Made by a program: the position numbers and the translations under genes. 64,000 bases of DNA from Rhodospirillales bacterium. GTDB lineage: Bacteria > Pseudomonadota > Alphaproteobacteria > Rhodospirillales > UBA2165. Below, in pieces: positions 16,190 to 25,313 of the stretch; position 1 is the stretch's first letter, and each line of letters begins with the position of its first letter. The stretch lies in assembly GCA_022823235.1 (NCBI GenBank), contig JAJDXO010000004.1, forward strand, positions 1 through 64,000, in the 5' to 3' direction. The notes beneath the pieces were generated by a model. The model was not told the DNA's origin, did not search any database, and saw only the letters and a program-made list of their open reading frames with translations.

Positions 16190-17000
16190 TGCAACCGTCG
16201 CGCTGACCGCGCCGGCCGAGAAACCGGTCCGATTCCGGGGGGGCGGGTTCAGAACCCGGCCGCTGGGCATCATTTCGCCGATTGTGTTCGTTGTCGTCAT
16301 CGGCCTCTGGGAGCTTGGATCCCAGTCGGGGCTGATTGGCAAGCTGATCCTGCCCGCACCCTCGGAAGCGCTGCAAGCGCTGCTGGAGCTGATCGAGACG
16401 GGCAATCTCTGGAAACACCTGGGCGCGTCGCTGCAGCGGCTGATCGTCGGCTGGACGGCCGGCACGATTCTCGGGATCGGCGTGGGATTGGCCATCGCAT
16501 TGTTTTCATATGTCCGGGCCGGCGCCCAACCGCTGGTATCGGCGATTTTCCCCATTCCCAAAATCGCGCTCCTCCCCCTGTTCATCATCTGGTTCGGAAT
16601 CGGCGAAGGCTCCAAGATCGCAACGATCCTTTTCGGAACTTTCTTTCCGACCGTCATCGCGACCTACGGCGGCGTGGACAACGTCGACCGGACTCTCATC
16701 CGGATGGCTCAATCCTTCGGGGTGTCCTGGTCGTCCATTGTCCGGAAAATCATCATTCCCGGCGCCATGCCGGCCATACTTTCGGGCTTCCGCATATCCA
16801 TCGCCATCGCAATCGTGCTCCTGGTCGCCGCTGAAATGATCGGGGCGGAATTCGGGGTGGGCGCGTATATCCTCCTGGCAGGCAGCTTGGTTGCGACGGA
16901 TCAGCTCATCGCCGGGGTCGCGATTCTATCCGCCCTGGGGCTGACGATCGCCTGGCTCATCGGCAAGGCGGAATCCTATCTGCTACGCTGGCGGACCTGA
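16182..17000 (+). CDS. NitT/TauT-type ABC importer, permease
   Basis: A 272-residue inner-membrane permease of the BPD_transp_1 family with about six transmembrane helices. The cytoplasmic coupling loop appears as ESFG-like AQSFGVSWSSIVRKIIIPGAMPAILSGFRIS, the EAA motif that contacts the ATPase. The start is placed at the ATG inside the ATPase stop region (ATGTCTGA) rather than at a TTG two codons earlier. It is the last gene of the importer operon; a RidA-fold gene follows after 90 bases. Confidence 0.9.
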   Translation: MSDATVALTAPAEKPVRFRGGGFRTRPLGIISPIVFVVVIGLWELGSQSGLIGKLILPAPSEALQALLELIETGNLWKHLGASLQRLIVGWTAGTILGIGVGLAIALFSYVRAGAQPLVSAIFPIPKIALLPLFIIWFGIGEGSKIATILFGTFFPTVIATYGGVDNVDRTLIRMAQSFGVSWSSIVRKIIIPGAMPAILSGFRISIAIAIVLLVAAEMIGAEFGVGAYILLAGSLVATDQLIAGVAILSALGLTIAWLIGKAESYLLRWRT

Positions 17001-17089
17001 TCGTCCCTGCGGCCCGTCTCCCGCTTTCGGGTATGGCGCGGACGCTATACGATTTATCTCTTTCCATTTCACAGCAGGCAGGTAGCGAT

Positions 17090-17479
17090 ATGCCCGTACG
17101 ATTCTTTGACCCCGAAACCATTGCGTCCCCGATGAACCCCTATAGCCACGGCGCCGAAGTCGAAGCCGGCTCCAAGCTGCTCTACATGGCCGGACAGGTC
17201 GGCCGGCGCGGCCCCAACCGGGAAATTCTGCCGGACTTCGAGGATCAGGTTCGCCAGACCTACGCGAACATCCAGGAGATCCTCAAGGAATCGGGCATGG
17301 ACCTCACCAATCTCGTCAAGATGACGACCTATTTGACGGACCGGAAGAACCTCGAGCAGATGCGCGAAATCAGGAAGGAAATTCTCGGCGGCCACAAACC
17401 GGCCCATACGCTGATCATCGCGGCCGGACTGGCTTACGAGGAATACATGATCGAGGTCGACTGCATCGCCGCCGCCTAG
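17090..17479 (+). CDS. RidA/YjgF-fold protein lacking the usual catalytic arginine
   Basis: A 129-residue member of the RidA/YjgF/UK114 family, trimeric enzymes that hydrolyse reactive enamine/imine intermediates. Fold landmarks are ASPMNPYSHG, LLYMAGQVG, DFEDQVRQTYANIQEIL and LVKMTTYLTD. The arginine that binds the substrate carboxylate in archetypal RidA, in the motif PAR, is replaced here by histidine (KPAHTLI). This places the protein in a divergent Rid subgroup where imine deaminase activity is not expected; such paralogues often sit in catabolic operons. The ATG at 17090 is preferred over an opening at 17033 because it starts at the canonical beta strand. Its last four bases overlap the convergent molybdenum hydroxylase gene. 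Confidence 0.8.
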   Translation: MPVRFFDPETIASPMNPYSHGAEVEAGSKLLYMAGQVGRRGPNREILPDFEDQVRQTYANIQEILKESGMDLTNLVKMTTYLTDRKNLEQMREIRKEILGGHKPAHTLIIAAGLAYEEYMIEVDCIAAA

Positions 17480-19881
17480 GTTTTCCGACCCCCGCCGGCG
17501 GCCACCTTGCCGAGCGCCCGTAAAATCCGCTCTGGGGTGAAGGGCATCCGGTTGACCCGCGCGCCCAACGGGCGGAGCGCGTCGTTTATGGCGTTCATGA
17601 CCGCCGCGGGGGCGCCGCCGGTACCCGCTTCGCCGGCGCCCTTGGCGCCGAGGTCGGTTTCCGACGTGCGGGACACCACGTGGCCGACCTGGATATCCGG
17701 CATTTCAGCCGCCATGGGCACCAGATAGTCGGCCATGTTGCCGTTGAGCAGCTGGCCCTGCGAATCGTATAGGCACTCCTCGAACAGCACCCCGCCCAGG
17801 CCCTGGACCACGCCGCCCCGAATCTGTTCATCCACCAGCAGGGGATTGATCACCGTGCCGCAATCCTCGACCACCCAGTAGCCGAGGATCTTCACCAGCC
17901 CCGTGTCCACATCCACTTCCAGGTGGGCCGCATGGATGCCGTTGGTGAAGGCGAAGGGAAACTCCTTCGGCACGTAGTGGCGGGTGGCGACCAGTTCCGG
18001 CTGGTAGCCGTCCGGCAGCGTGTCCTGCCGGTAGTGGGCGATCCGGCCAAGCTCCGAAAGGGTGATCCGTTCCCTGCCGTCCGACTTGCCGACCACGGCA
18101 TTCCGGCGGATATCCAGCGAGTCGGGAGATGATTGCAGCATGGCGCCCGCGAGATCGAGAATATTGTGCCGGAGAGCCTTGCCGGCCCGGTTGACCGCCT
18201 CGCCGGCGATGCCGGTGCCCCGCGATCCCCAGGTGCCGCCGCCATAGGGCGTCACCGAGGTGTCGCCGGTGATCACCCTGACCCTGTCCGGGGTCACGCC
18301 GACCGCCGTCGCCGCCACTTGGGAAACCACGGCCTCCGCGCCCTGGCCCTGCTCGGTGACGCCGGTGGAGCAGACCACGGCCCCGTCCGGGGTGAGGCGG
18401 AGCGTGCAGCCGTCCTGGGCCGAGATGGGTGCCCCGCCGGCGCCGTAGAATAGCGGCGACGGGTTGCTGACCTCGACCAGGGCGCCGAAGCCGATGCCGC
18501 GATAGAGACCGTCCGCGCGCGCGGCCTCCCGGTCCCGCCGCAGTTCGGCATAGCCGATCATTTCCTCCAGCCGGGCGAGGGCCGCCTGGTGGGACAGGTT
18601 CTCGAACGGCATGCCGTTCACCGAGGCGCGCGGGTAGGAATCGTCCGGCGCCATGTTGCGCCGTCTCAGCTCCAGCGGGTCCATGCCCAGTTCGGCGGCG
18701 GCCAGTTCGACCAGCCCCTCGGTGACGGCGGTGGCGATCGGGTGGCCGACGGCGCGGTAGCCGCTGATCATCGCCTTGTTCTGAAAGGCGATGCGGCCCC
18801 GGGCCCGGTAATTGTCGATCATGTAGCAGCCGCCCGAGAGGTTGACGATCTGGTTGGTCTCGATGGTGCTGGAGCGGGGGAACATGGAGAATGGACCGGC
18901 GCCGGTGAGGCCGTCGAGGTCCAGGGCGGTGATCCTGCCCTCCGCCGTGAGCGCCATCCTAGCCTTGGCCCGGTAACCCCTCGCGTGGAGGTCTCCGGTG
19001 AACGACTCCAGCCGGTCGGGCGTGAACTTCACCGGCCGCTTGAGCAGGATCGCCAGTCCGGCGACCGCGAACTCATCGCCGTAGACGTGCGCCTTCATCC
19101 CGAAAGCGCCGCCCACATCCCCGCAGATCACCCGGACCTTGTGCTCGTCGATCCCGAAATGGGTGGAGAAATGGGACTGCATCTGGTGCGGGGTCTGGGT
19201 CGACTGATGGACGGTGAGCGTCCCTTCGCTGGGATCGAAATCGGCGACGATGGTCCGGGTTTCCATGGTGACGCCGGTATGGCGGCCGAACACGTAGCTC
19301 TCTTCGACCACCACCGCCGCCTCGGCGAAGGCCTTGTCCACGTCTCCTTCGTCGATCAGCCGTTCCCAGAGGAGATTGCCGCCGAGCTCGGGGTGGATCG
19401 GCTCGGCGCCCGGTTCCAGCGCCGCCGCCTCGTCGGTGAGGGCGGGCAGTTCCTTGTATTCGATCTCGATCAGTTCGAGCGCATCCTCGGCCAGCGCCCG
19501 GCTCTCCGCGACCACGGCCGCCACCGGCTCGCCCTGCCAGCGCGCCCGGCCGACGGCGAGCGGGTACTGGGGCACGGACTTCATCCCCGGCAGATGGCTG
19601 AGAACGCCGGTCCAGGGCCGGCAGATCCGGGCAATTTGTTCGCCGTCCACCACCGCCGCCACGCCGGCGGCCCGCTCGGCGGCGGATTTGTCCATACGCA
19701 CGATGTCGGCGTGGGCGTAGGGCGAGCGCAGATAGGCCGCATGAACCATGCGCGGCAGTTTGACGTCGTCGGTAAAGACGCCCCGGCCTTCGATCAGCCG
19801 TTGAACGTTGGGCCGGGGCAGGCTCTTGCCGAGATAGCTCTCGGCGCGTTCGCGAATACTCTCCTCGGCGTCATCGCTCAT
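17476..19881 (-). CDS. Molybdenum hydroxylase (xanthine dehydrogenase/CoxL family) large subunit
   Basis: An 801-residue molybdopterin cytosine dinucleotide-type large subunit of the xanthine dehydrogenase family. The N-terminal hammerhead domain includes GRGVFTDDVKLPRMVHAAYLRSPYAHA. Cofactor-binding blocks include GGAFGMK and the final GAKGAGEAGTGG with the catalytic glutamate. The active-site loop reads SGYRAVGHP, not the Cys-containing loop of form I CO dehydrogenase, so CO oxidation is unlikely. The medium (FAD) and small (2Fe-2S) subunit genes are missing here, so electron-transfer partners must be encoded elsewhere. It is the last gene after the TAXI binding protein and TRAP permease on the same strand, 55 bases after the permease, suggesting it oxidises the imported substrate. 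Confidence 0.88.
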   Translation of the reverse strand: MSDDAEESIRERAESYLGKSLPRPNVQRLIEGRGVFTDDVKLPRMVHAAYLRSPYAHADIVRMDKSAAERAAGVAAVVDGEQIARICRPWTGVLSHLPGMKSVPQYPLAVGRARWQGEPVAAVVAESRALAEDALELIEIEYKELPALTDEAAALEPGAEPIHPELGGNLLWERLIDEGDVDKAFAEAAVVVEESYVFGRHTGVTMETRTIVADFDPSEGTLTVHQSTQTPHQMQSHFSTHFGIDEHKVRVICGDVGGAFGMKAHVYGDEFAVAGLAILLKRPVKFTPDRLESFTGDLHARGYRAKARMALTAEGRITALDLDGLTGAGPFSMFPRSSTIETNQIVNLSGGCYMIDNYRARGRIAFQNKAMISGYRAVGHPIATAVTEGLVELAAAELGMDPLELRRRNMAPDDSYPRASVNGMPFENLSHQAALARLEEMIGYAELRRDREAARADGLYRGIGFGALVEVSNPSPLFYGAGGAPISAQDGCTLRLTPDGAVVCSTGVTEQGQGAEAVVSQVAATAVGVTPDRVRVITGDTSVTPYGGGTWGSRGTGIAGEAVNRAGKALRHNILDLAGAMLQSSPDSLDIRRNAVVGKSDGRERITLSELGRIAHYRQDTLPDGYQPELVATRHYVPKEFPFAFTNGIHAAHLEVDVDTGLVKILGYWVVEDCGTVINPLLVDEQIRGGVVQGLGGVLFEECLYDSQGQLLNGNMADYLVPMAAEMPDIQVGHVVSRTSETDLGAKGAGEAGTGGAPAAVMNAINDALRPLGARVNRMPFTPERILRALGKVAAGGGRKT

Positions 19882-19936
19882 GGGGACGTCCCGTGATTGG
19901 GGCGAATACTTTCCGGGACATTCCGGCGCCCCTGCT

Positions 19937-21871
19937 TCATGTCGCCCGCTTCAATGCACGCGTTGCCGCAAAGTCCCAGAATACCAATACCGCGCCCGCA
20001 CCGGCACCGATCAAATCGGTCCAGGCTGCCCAGGGCGCCAAGTTTGCCGGAACAAACAAAAGGCCGCCGGCGAGGAAGAAAAGGAGCCGTCCCCACCACT
20101 CCATCGGCCTGGCGAAATAGCCGATCAAGCTCGCGGACAGCAGCCACACACCGGCAATCGCCGAACCGACATCGACAATCAGGTCAATCGCGTCGCCTTG
20201 GAGAAGCAGACTTGGGGAGAAAACGAAAAGGAACGGGACGACGTAAGCGGTCCACCCGAACCTCATACATGTCCATCCCGTCGCCATCGGAGGCGCCTTG
20301 GCAATCGAAGCGGCAAAGAATGCGGCCACGGCGACCGGTGGCGTGATCAGCGACATCATTCCCAAATAGAGAATGAACATATGGGCCGCGATGGGCTCGA
20401 CGCCGACCTCGACCAGCGATGGCGCGACCAGCAGCGCCAACAGGATATAGACGCTCACGGTGGGCATCCCCATGCCCAAGATGATGCTGAGCACGCCGGC
20501 GATCAACAGCAGGACGAACAGGTTTTGCCCCGCCATCTCGACAATCAGGACAGTGAAGGCGAAGCCCAGCCCCGTGGCCTGCAGGGTGCCGATGATGAAC
20601 CCGGCTCCGGCCACGATCATCATGATATCGAGGACGGATCTACCGGTGGCGGTCAGCGCCTCCCCGACCGTTCCGAGCGTCAAGCGTTGGCCCTTGTAGC
20701 CGAGCGAGAATCCGATGGCGAGCGTAACGGCGGACGCCAACATGGCCGCGGCTTCGGCTCTCCAATTGAGATTGAAAAGGGCGAATATCAGCGCCGCGAA
20801 GGGGAGGAAGAAAACCCAGCCCTTCCTGATGACGTCCCACAGGTCGGGAATCTCCTCTTCGGGAACCCGGTCAATTCCCCCTTTTGCCGCCTCGAGGTCG
20901 GCCTGGATAAAAAGGGCGACATAGTAGAGGAGCGCAGGGACCAACGCGGCAACGATGATCGACGAGTAAGGGACCTCGAGGAAGTCGGCCATGAGAAACG
21001 CGACCGCCCCCATGACCGGCGGCATCAGTTGCCCGCCGGTTGACGCGACGGCCTCCACGGATGCCGCCATCCGGTTGGAGTAGCCGGACTTTTTCATCAT
21101 CGGGATCGTGATGATCCCGGTCGCGACAATGTTGGATACGGCCACGCCGGAAATGGATCCGAACAGGCTTGAGGCGGTAATCGCGATTTTGGCGGAGCCG
21201 CCCCTGTATCGGCCCATCAAAGCGAGGGAGACTTCGTTGAAGACCATCGCGCCGCCGGATCGGGATAGCAACTGGCCGAAGAATACGAACGCGATAACGA
21301 TCGTGGTGGCGACCACCATGGGCAGACCCAGCAGCCCGGAACTGTCGAGCGCGATGTACGTGGTGTAGAAATTCCACTTCACCTCGAGGGTTTGCATGTC
21401 GCCTTCGACAAGGTGACCGATCTGCGAATAGCCGATGAAAAGACACACAATGATCAGAAGCGCATAGCCGGTGGTCCGGCGCAGCCCTTCGAGACTCAAC
21501 ACCACAAAAATGATCGCGATGATCAGGGCGTCCAGCGGAATGTCGGAAAGCCGGTCTTGAAGATCCGGAAAAACAATCGAGGAATAGATTCCGGTTGAAA
21601 AACCGGCGATGGCGGCGATCCAGTCATACCAGGGTACGCCGGTACGCTCTGTCTTGCGCCGACGGGGAAAATTCAGGAATACCAGCGCGAGCGCCGTACC
21701 CAGCATCGGCGCCAGAAACTGTTCCAGGAGGATGACGATCCCAACCTCCCGGAACAGATCGGCCGACCAGGCGATCGCCGCCAGCGTAAGCCCACCGGCA
21801 AGCAAACGGGTAGCCGTCTCGGCCACCGTCAAACTCAGTGGTGCAACGCCGGTCGCCTCGGAATCCGCCAA
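19937..21871 (-). CDS. TRAP transporter fused permease (TAXI system)
   Basis: A 644-residue inner-membrane protein combining the small 4-helix (DctQ-like) and large (DctM-like) TRAP permease subunits, as is usual for TAXI-type systems. Many hydrophobic helices are seen; landmarks are LEGLRRTTGYALLIIVCLFIGYSQIGHL, SGVAVSNIVATGIITIPMMKKSGY and GMGMPTVSVYILLALLVAPSL. It imports organic acids using the sodium or proton gradient. The start is a TTG, forced by an in-frame TAG two codons upstream. It follows the binding-protein gene by 21 bases. Confidence 0.9.
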   Translation of the reverse strand: MADSEATGVAPLSLTVAETATRLLAGGLTLAAIAWSADLFREVGIVILLEQFLAPMLGTALALVFLNFPRRRKTERTGVPWYDWIAAIAGFSTGIYSSIVFPDLQDRLSDIPLDALIIAIIFVVLSLEGLRRTTGYALLIIVCLFIGYSQIGHLVEGDMQTLEVKWNFYTTYIALDSSGLLGLPMVVATTIVIAFVFFGQLLSRSGGAMVFNEVSLALMGRYRGGSAKIAITASSLFGSISGVAVSNIVATGIITIPMMKKSGYSNRMAASVEAVASTGGQLMPPVMGAVAFLMADFLEVPYSSIIVAALVPALLYYVALFIQADLEAAKGGIDRVPEEEIPDLWDVIRKGWVFFLPFAALIFALFNLNWRAEAAAMLASAVTLAIGFSLGYKGQRLTLGTVGEALTATGRSVLDIMMIVAGAGFIIGTLQATGLGFAFTVLIVEMAGQNLFVLLLIAGVLSIILGMGMPTVSVYILLALLVAPSLVEVGVEPIAAHMFILYLGMMSLITPPVAVAAFFAASIAKAPPMATGWTCMRFGWTAYVVPFLFVFSPSLLLQGDAIDLIVDVGSAIAGVWLLSASLIGYFARPMEWWGRLLFFLAGGLLFVPANLAPWAAWTDLIGAGAGAVLVFWDFAATRALKRAT

Positions 21872-21892
21872 GTCCTATGAACTCGGGCTCGA

Positions 21893-22867
21893 TTAGCCTT
21901 CAGGCCACATTTTCTTGCTCTTATAGAATTTGATGGCGCCCGGATGATACCGCGCGAATTTAAACTGCTTGGACATGGTCTTCGGGAAGAACCCGCCAAA
22001 CAGCGGATGGCCCTTGATCAACTCCGGCTTGTTCGCCGCAACGGTGGCGACCATTTTCTCGACGACATCGTCCGCGACATTCGCACCCACCATAATAGTC
22101 AAGTCGACGCCCAGGACATTGGTCGGGCCCGTAATGCCCGCGTTGATCGGGCTCGGCTTCACCGTGTGAATGTAGTAATCGGGGCGGATGGCTCGCATCT
22201 TCGCCAACTTGGCCGGCGTATTGTCGATGGACAGCCAACGGATGCCGCCAACCGCCGAATTCACTTCCGCCATTTTGGGCGCGCCGACGGCAAAGAACCC
22301 GATGTCGGTCTTGCCTGCCTTGAAGTCGTCCGCGCCGCGAATGATGTTGGTCACCGGAACGCCGTCGATGTCGTCAAAGGAGAGACCCTCGGTCGCCATA
22401 ATGCCCAGGGACAGGGGAATCGCGTTGGGAAAGGCCGACCATTGGCTGGGGTATTTTTTGCCTTTTATGTCGGCGATCGATTTGATCGGCGAATTCTTCT
22501 TCACGAACATGCCGACCGTCAGTGCCCGGATCTTGAAGGCAATGCGCAGGTTCTTGAGGGGTTTGCCTTGAAACTGGTCTTCCCCTTGGAAGGCCGCGGT
22601 CAAATTCGCTACATCGGAGATGCCGAAGGCGGCTGTCCCGTTTTGGACGGCCGTGAGGATGGCCTTTGTTCCCCGCATGGGAATCACCCGCAGTTTCAAT
22701 CCGGACTGCTTCTGCACTACCTTGGATATGACGTTGACGGTGATGTTGTTGATTGCGCCGGGCGGCAGCGTGGCAAATCCGACGGTTTGCGCCGTCGCCG
22801 TAACGGACAGCACGGGTAGGATTGCGATCCCGGCAGCGATCCCGGCGATCATGGTGCGTGGCTTCAT
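21893..22867 (-). CDS. TAXI-family TRAP solute-binding protein
   Basis: A 324-residue periplasmic binding protein with a signal peptide (MIAGIAAGIAILPVLSVTATA, cleaved after AQT). The TAXI pattern is seen in GFATLPPGAINNITVNVISKVV, FGISDVANLTAAFQG and the central DDIDGVPVTNIIRGADDFKAGKTDIGFFAVGAP. It hands substrate, probably a small carboxylate, to the fused permease encoded next. GGGAG lies ahead of the ATG. It is the first gene of a three-gene minus-strand operon and is divergent from the MarR gene, a plausible regulator. Confidence 0.9.
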   Translation of the reverse strand: MKPRTMIAGIAAGIAILPVLSVTATAQTVGFATLPPGAINNITVNVISKVVQKQSGLKLRVIPMRGTKAILTAVQNGTAAFGISDVANLTAAFQGEDQFQGKPLKNLRIAFKIRALTVGMFVKKNSPIKSIADIKGKKYPSQWSAFPNAIPLSLGIMATEGLSFDDIDGVPVTNIIRGADDFKAGKTDIGFFAVGAPKMAEVNSAVGGIRWLSIDNTPAKLAKMRAIRPDYYIHTVKPSPINAGITGPTNVLGVDLTIMVGANVADDVVEKMVATVAANKPELIKGHPLFGGFFPKTMSKQFKFARYHPGAIKFYKSKKMWPEG

Positions 22868-23106
22868 TGGTCACTTCTCCCTGTTCTCTGTTTAATCGAA
22901 CGACGCCTCGGTCTTCGTCGGCCAATATGGCCCGGACTGTTCGGCAGCGATCATGCCGTCGATCATCTTGCGGAATACAGCAATGCCTTGTCCACCTCAA
23001 GGGGCAACATGGGCGCATCGCGGTTCAATACTGTGAAAAATCGGTGACCGTTCACATAAATTTCGGTTAGAGTGTCGGGGTCGCCGAAAATCAGGACAAG
23101 ACCTTG
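22868..23106. promoter_or_regulatory. Divergent promoter region between TAXI operon and marR gene
   Basis: This 239-bp region must hold promoters for both directions. A CCTTG/CAAGG dyad (22986-22990 and 22998-23002) with a seven-base spacer is a possible MarR-type operator. On the minus strand a 33-codon open stretch (frame ending MIAAEQSGPYW, then KTEASFD and a stop at about 22893) looks like the C-terminal end of some lost gene. Confidence 0.35.
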
Positions 23107-23607
23107 ATGGACGCCCAAGCAAACGCACTCGCCAAAAGCCGCGATGAGGACGAGTTCGGCGCATACCACGGCATGCACTGGCCGACATTCTTCATCGCCA
23201 ACGTCGCCAACCGCCACACCCGCAACATGACCAACAACCTCCGCCAGTTCGGGCTGATTCCGCCCATGTGGCGGGTGCTGTCGTTCCTGTGGGATCACGA
23301 AGAGCTGAGCATCGGTCATCTCGCCGACGTCTGCGGCATCGAGCGCACCAACCTCTCCAAGGTGGTCGACCGCATGACCGGCGAGGGGCTTGTGGCGCGG
23401 GTTTCCGATCCCCGGGACGGGCGGACCACCATCGTCCGGATGACCGGCGAGGGCGAGGCGCTGTTCCGCCGCGTCGCACCGACGGTCATCGACTATCTCG
23501 ACGAGAGTGTCGCCGGCTTCTCCGAGAACGAGGTCGCCGAATTCATCGGCTATCTCAAACGCATCCAGGCAAATCTCAACAACGTCGCGGGGACCGCCAG
23601 CCGGTAA
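23107..23607 (+). CDS. MarR-family transcriptional regulator
   Basis: A 166-residue winged-helix regulator. The recognition region is SIGHLADVCGIERTNLSKVVDRMTGEGLVARVSDPRDGRTT, which contains the typical MarR wing (DPRDGR). Such proteins are dimers that usually repress neighbouring genes and are released by aromatic or acidic ligands. It lies between the divergent TAXI operon and the downstream peptide-type importer operon, 47 bases ahead of the latter, and may control either. The ATG at 23107 is chosen over the TTG one codon before; CAGGA lies upstream. Confidence 0.9.
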   Translation: MDAQANALAKSRDEDEFGAYHGMHWPTFFIANVANRHTRNMTNNLRQFGLIPPMWRVLSFLWDHEELSIGHLADVCGIERTNLSKVVDRMTGEGLVARVSDPRDGRTTIVRMTGEGEALFRRVAPTVIDYLDESVAGFSENEVAEFIGYLKRIQANLNNVAGTASR

Positions 23608-23654
23608 CCGCCAAAGATCGCATACGGTTCGAATAAACCAGGGAGGACACGCCA

Positions 23655-25241
23655 ATGACCAGAAGACTTACCAGGAGCTACCTATATGCGGGAGCGGCGC
23701 TGTTTGCCGGTGCCGCACTGTTGACCAGCGGCGCGCAAGCCGCGGATACGCCGAAGCGGGGCGGCAAGCTGACCGTCGCGGTTCAGCAGGATGTCGCCGG
23801 ATTCGACAACTTCCGGGTACTGAGTTTCGCCCACTTCCGGCAATACATCCTGCAGGCCATCTACGAACGCATGTTCGAGGTGGACGGCGACACCCGCGAA
23901 ATCAAACCCGTTCATGCGCTCGACGCGACCCCCAGCGACGATTTCAAAAGCTGGCGGGTGACCCTGCGCAAGGGAGTCAAGTTCTCGAATGGCGAAGACC
24001 TGAACGCGGATGCCTACGTCACTCACTTCACCCGGCTGCTGACCGGCAAGAAGGGCCGGTTCGCCGGCCGCTATCGGCGGCTGATGGGCCCGTATCTCGA
24101 AGGCGTTGAGAAAGTCGACAGCCACACGGTCGATTTCAAATTCCGCGTCGCCAACCCCGGGTTCAAGGATATGGCGGCCCAGCCCAACATGTCCTGGTGG
24201 GTGACCGCGCCCAAGTACCTGGCCGAGAACCAGGCCAAGCCCGAGTTTAACGAAAAGCCCGTCGGCGCGGGCCCATACATGCTCAAGGAATGGCGCGACG
24301 GCGCATTCGTTCGGTTGGTCCGGAACCCCAATTACTGGAACAAGGACGGCCAGTATCTCGACGAGCTGACCTTCCTGTTCATCCCGCCGGAGGTCAACCG
24401 GGTCAACGCCCTGAAGGCCGGCAACGCGGATATCATCTACGTCAGCCGGGGCTTCATCCCGGAGCTCAAGAAGGATCCCAACATCACGGTGGTTTCCGGT
24501 CCCCGGCTCTCGGTCGGCCAGTCCATCGGCTTCAACCATTCGAAGCCGCCGTACAACGATATCCGGGTGCGCAAGGCGCTGATCCACGCCCTCGACCGGC
24601 AGAAGGTGACTTGCGCCCATACCGGCATTTGCCGGGACCGGGCGGAAAACGACATGTACGGCGAGGGACACCCCTGGCATTGCCCGGCGGTGAAGTGGCC
24701 CGAGCACGACCCGGCCAAGGCCAAGGCGCTGATCGATGAGTATGTGAAGGAAACCGGCAAGCCGATTACCTTCAACGTCGATCACTTCCCGAACGCCCAG
24801 GCCGAGAAGACGGTGACGGCGATGATCGACATGTGGCGCAAGGTCGGTATCAGCGCGACCCAGAAAGCGGGTCCGCGGGGTCCCGGATTCATCCGGCCCC
24901 TGCTGAGCGGCAAGTTCGACATTTTCACCTTCGTCGAGAACTTCTCCAACGCCGACCCGAGCCTGGTGGCGACCCGCTTCCACTCCAAGCACCCGTCGAG
25001 CCGGCAGTTCCACCTCAAGAATCCGCGCATCGACGCGGCGGTGGAGAAGGTCAATTCGGCGACCGGCACCGCGGAACGGAAGAAGGCGAGCTGCGCGTAT
25101 CAGCAGGTGCTGGCGGATGAGGCGGCGCTGATCGTCTACGACCATCCGCAGATGCACATTGCCTACCGCAACCATGTCAAGGGCGTGAAGAAGCCCTTTG
25201 GCTACACATTTGACGCCCACCGCCTGTGGGTCGATAAATAA
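23655..25241 (+). CDS. Peptide-type ABC importer, substrate-binding protein (SBP family 5)
   Basis: A 528-residue DppA/OppA-like periplasmic protein with a signal peptide (hydrophobic SYLYAGAALFAGAALL, cleaved after AQAAD). Family blocks include AIYERMFEVDGDTREIKP, WRVTLRKGVKFSNGEDLNADAYV, PVGAGPYMLKEW and the C-terminal VYDHPQMHIAYRNHVKG. It captures a peptide or other amphipathic solute for the permeases encoded at 26926-28796. GGGAGGA precedes the ATG. A strong stem-loop follows the stop. Ligand unknown. Confidence 0.9.
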   Translation: MTRRLTRSYLYAGAALFAGAALLTSGAQAADTPKRGGKLTVAVQQDVAGFDNFRVLSFAHFRQYILQAIYERMFEVDGDTREIKPVHALDATPSDDFKSWRVTLRKGVKFSNGEDLNADAYVTHFTRLLTGKKGRFAGRYRRLMGPYLEGVEKVDSHTVDFKFRVANPGFKDMAAQPNMSWWVTAPKYLAENQAKPEFNEKPVGAGPYMLKEWRDGAFVRLVRNPNYWNKDGQYLDELTFLFIPPEVNRVNALKAGNADIIYVSRGFIPELKKDPNITVVSGPRLSVGQSIGFNHSKPPYNDIRVRKALIHALDRQKVTCAHTGICRDRAENDMYGEGHPWHCPAVKWPEHDPAKAKALIDEYVKETGKPITFNVDHFPNAQAEKTVTAMIDMWRKVGISATQKAGPRGPGFIRPLLSGKFDIFTFVENFSNADPSLVATRFHSKHPSSRQFHLKNPRIDAAVEKVNSATGTAERKKASCAYQQVLADEAALIVYDHPQMHIAYRNHVKGVKKPFGYTFDAHRLWVDK

Positions 25242-25253
25242 GGATCGGGGGAT

Positions 25254-25284
25254 GGCCGGGGCCGCGATTAACGCGGCCCCGGCC
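25254..25284 (+). other. Perfect 13-bp stem-loop after the binding-protein gene
   Basis: GGCCGGGGCCGCG (25254-25266) pairs perfectly with CGCGGCCCCGGCC (25272-25284) around ATTAA, 12 bases past the stop. It has the same placement as the stem-loop at 15323 in the other importer operon. It probably protects the binding-protein mRNA or partly terminates transcription. Confidence 0.75.
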
Positions 25285-25313
25285 CGCCGCCGGCTTCAAG
25301 CGGGAGAAGTGGC

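Noticed and set aside
17476..19881. Aerobic CO dehydrogenase (coxL)
   Set aside because: The active-site loop lacks the diagnostic cysteine-containing motif of form I enzymes, and coxM and coxS are absent.
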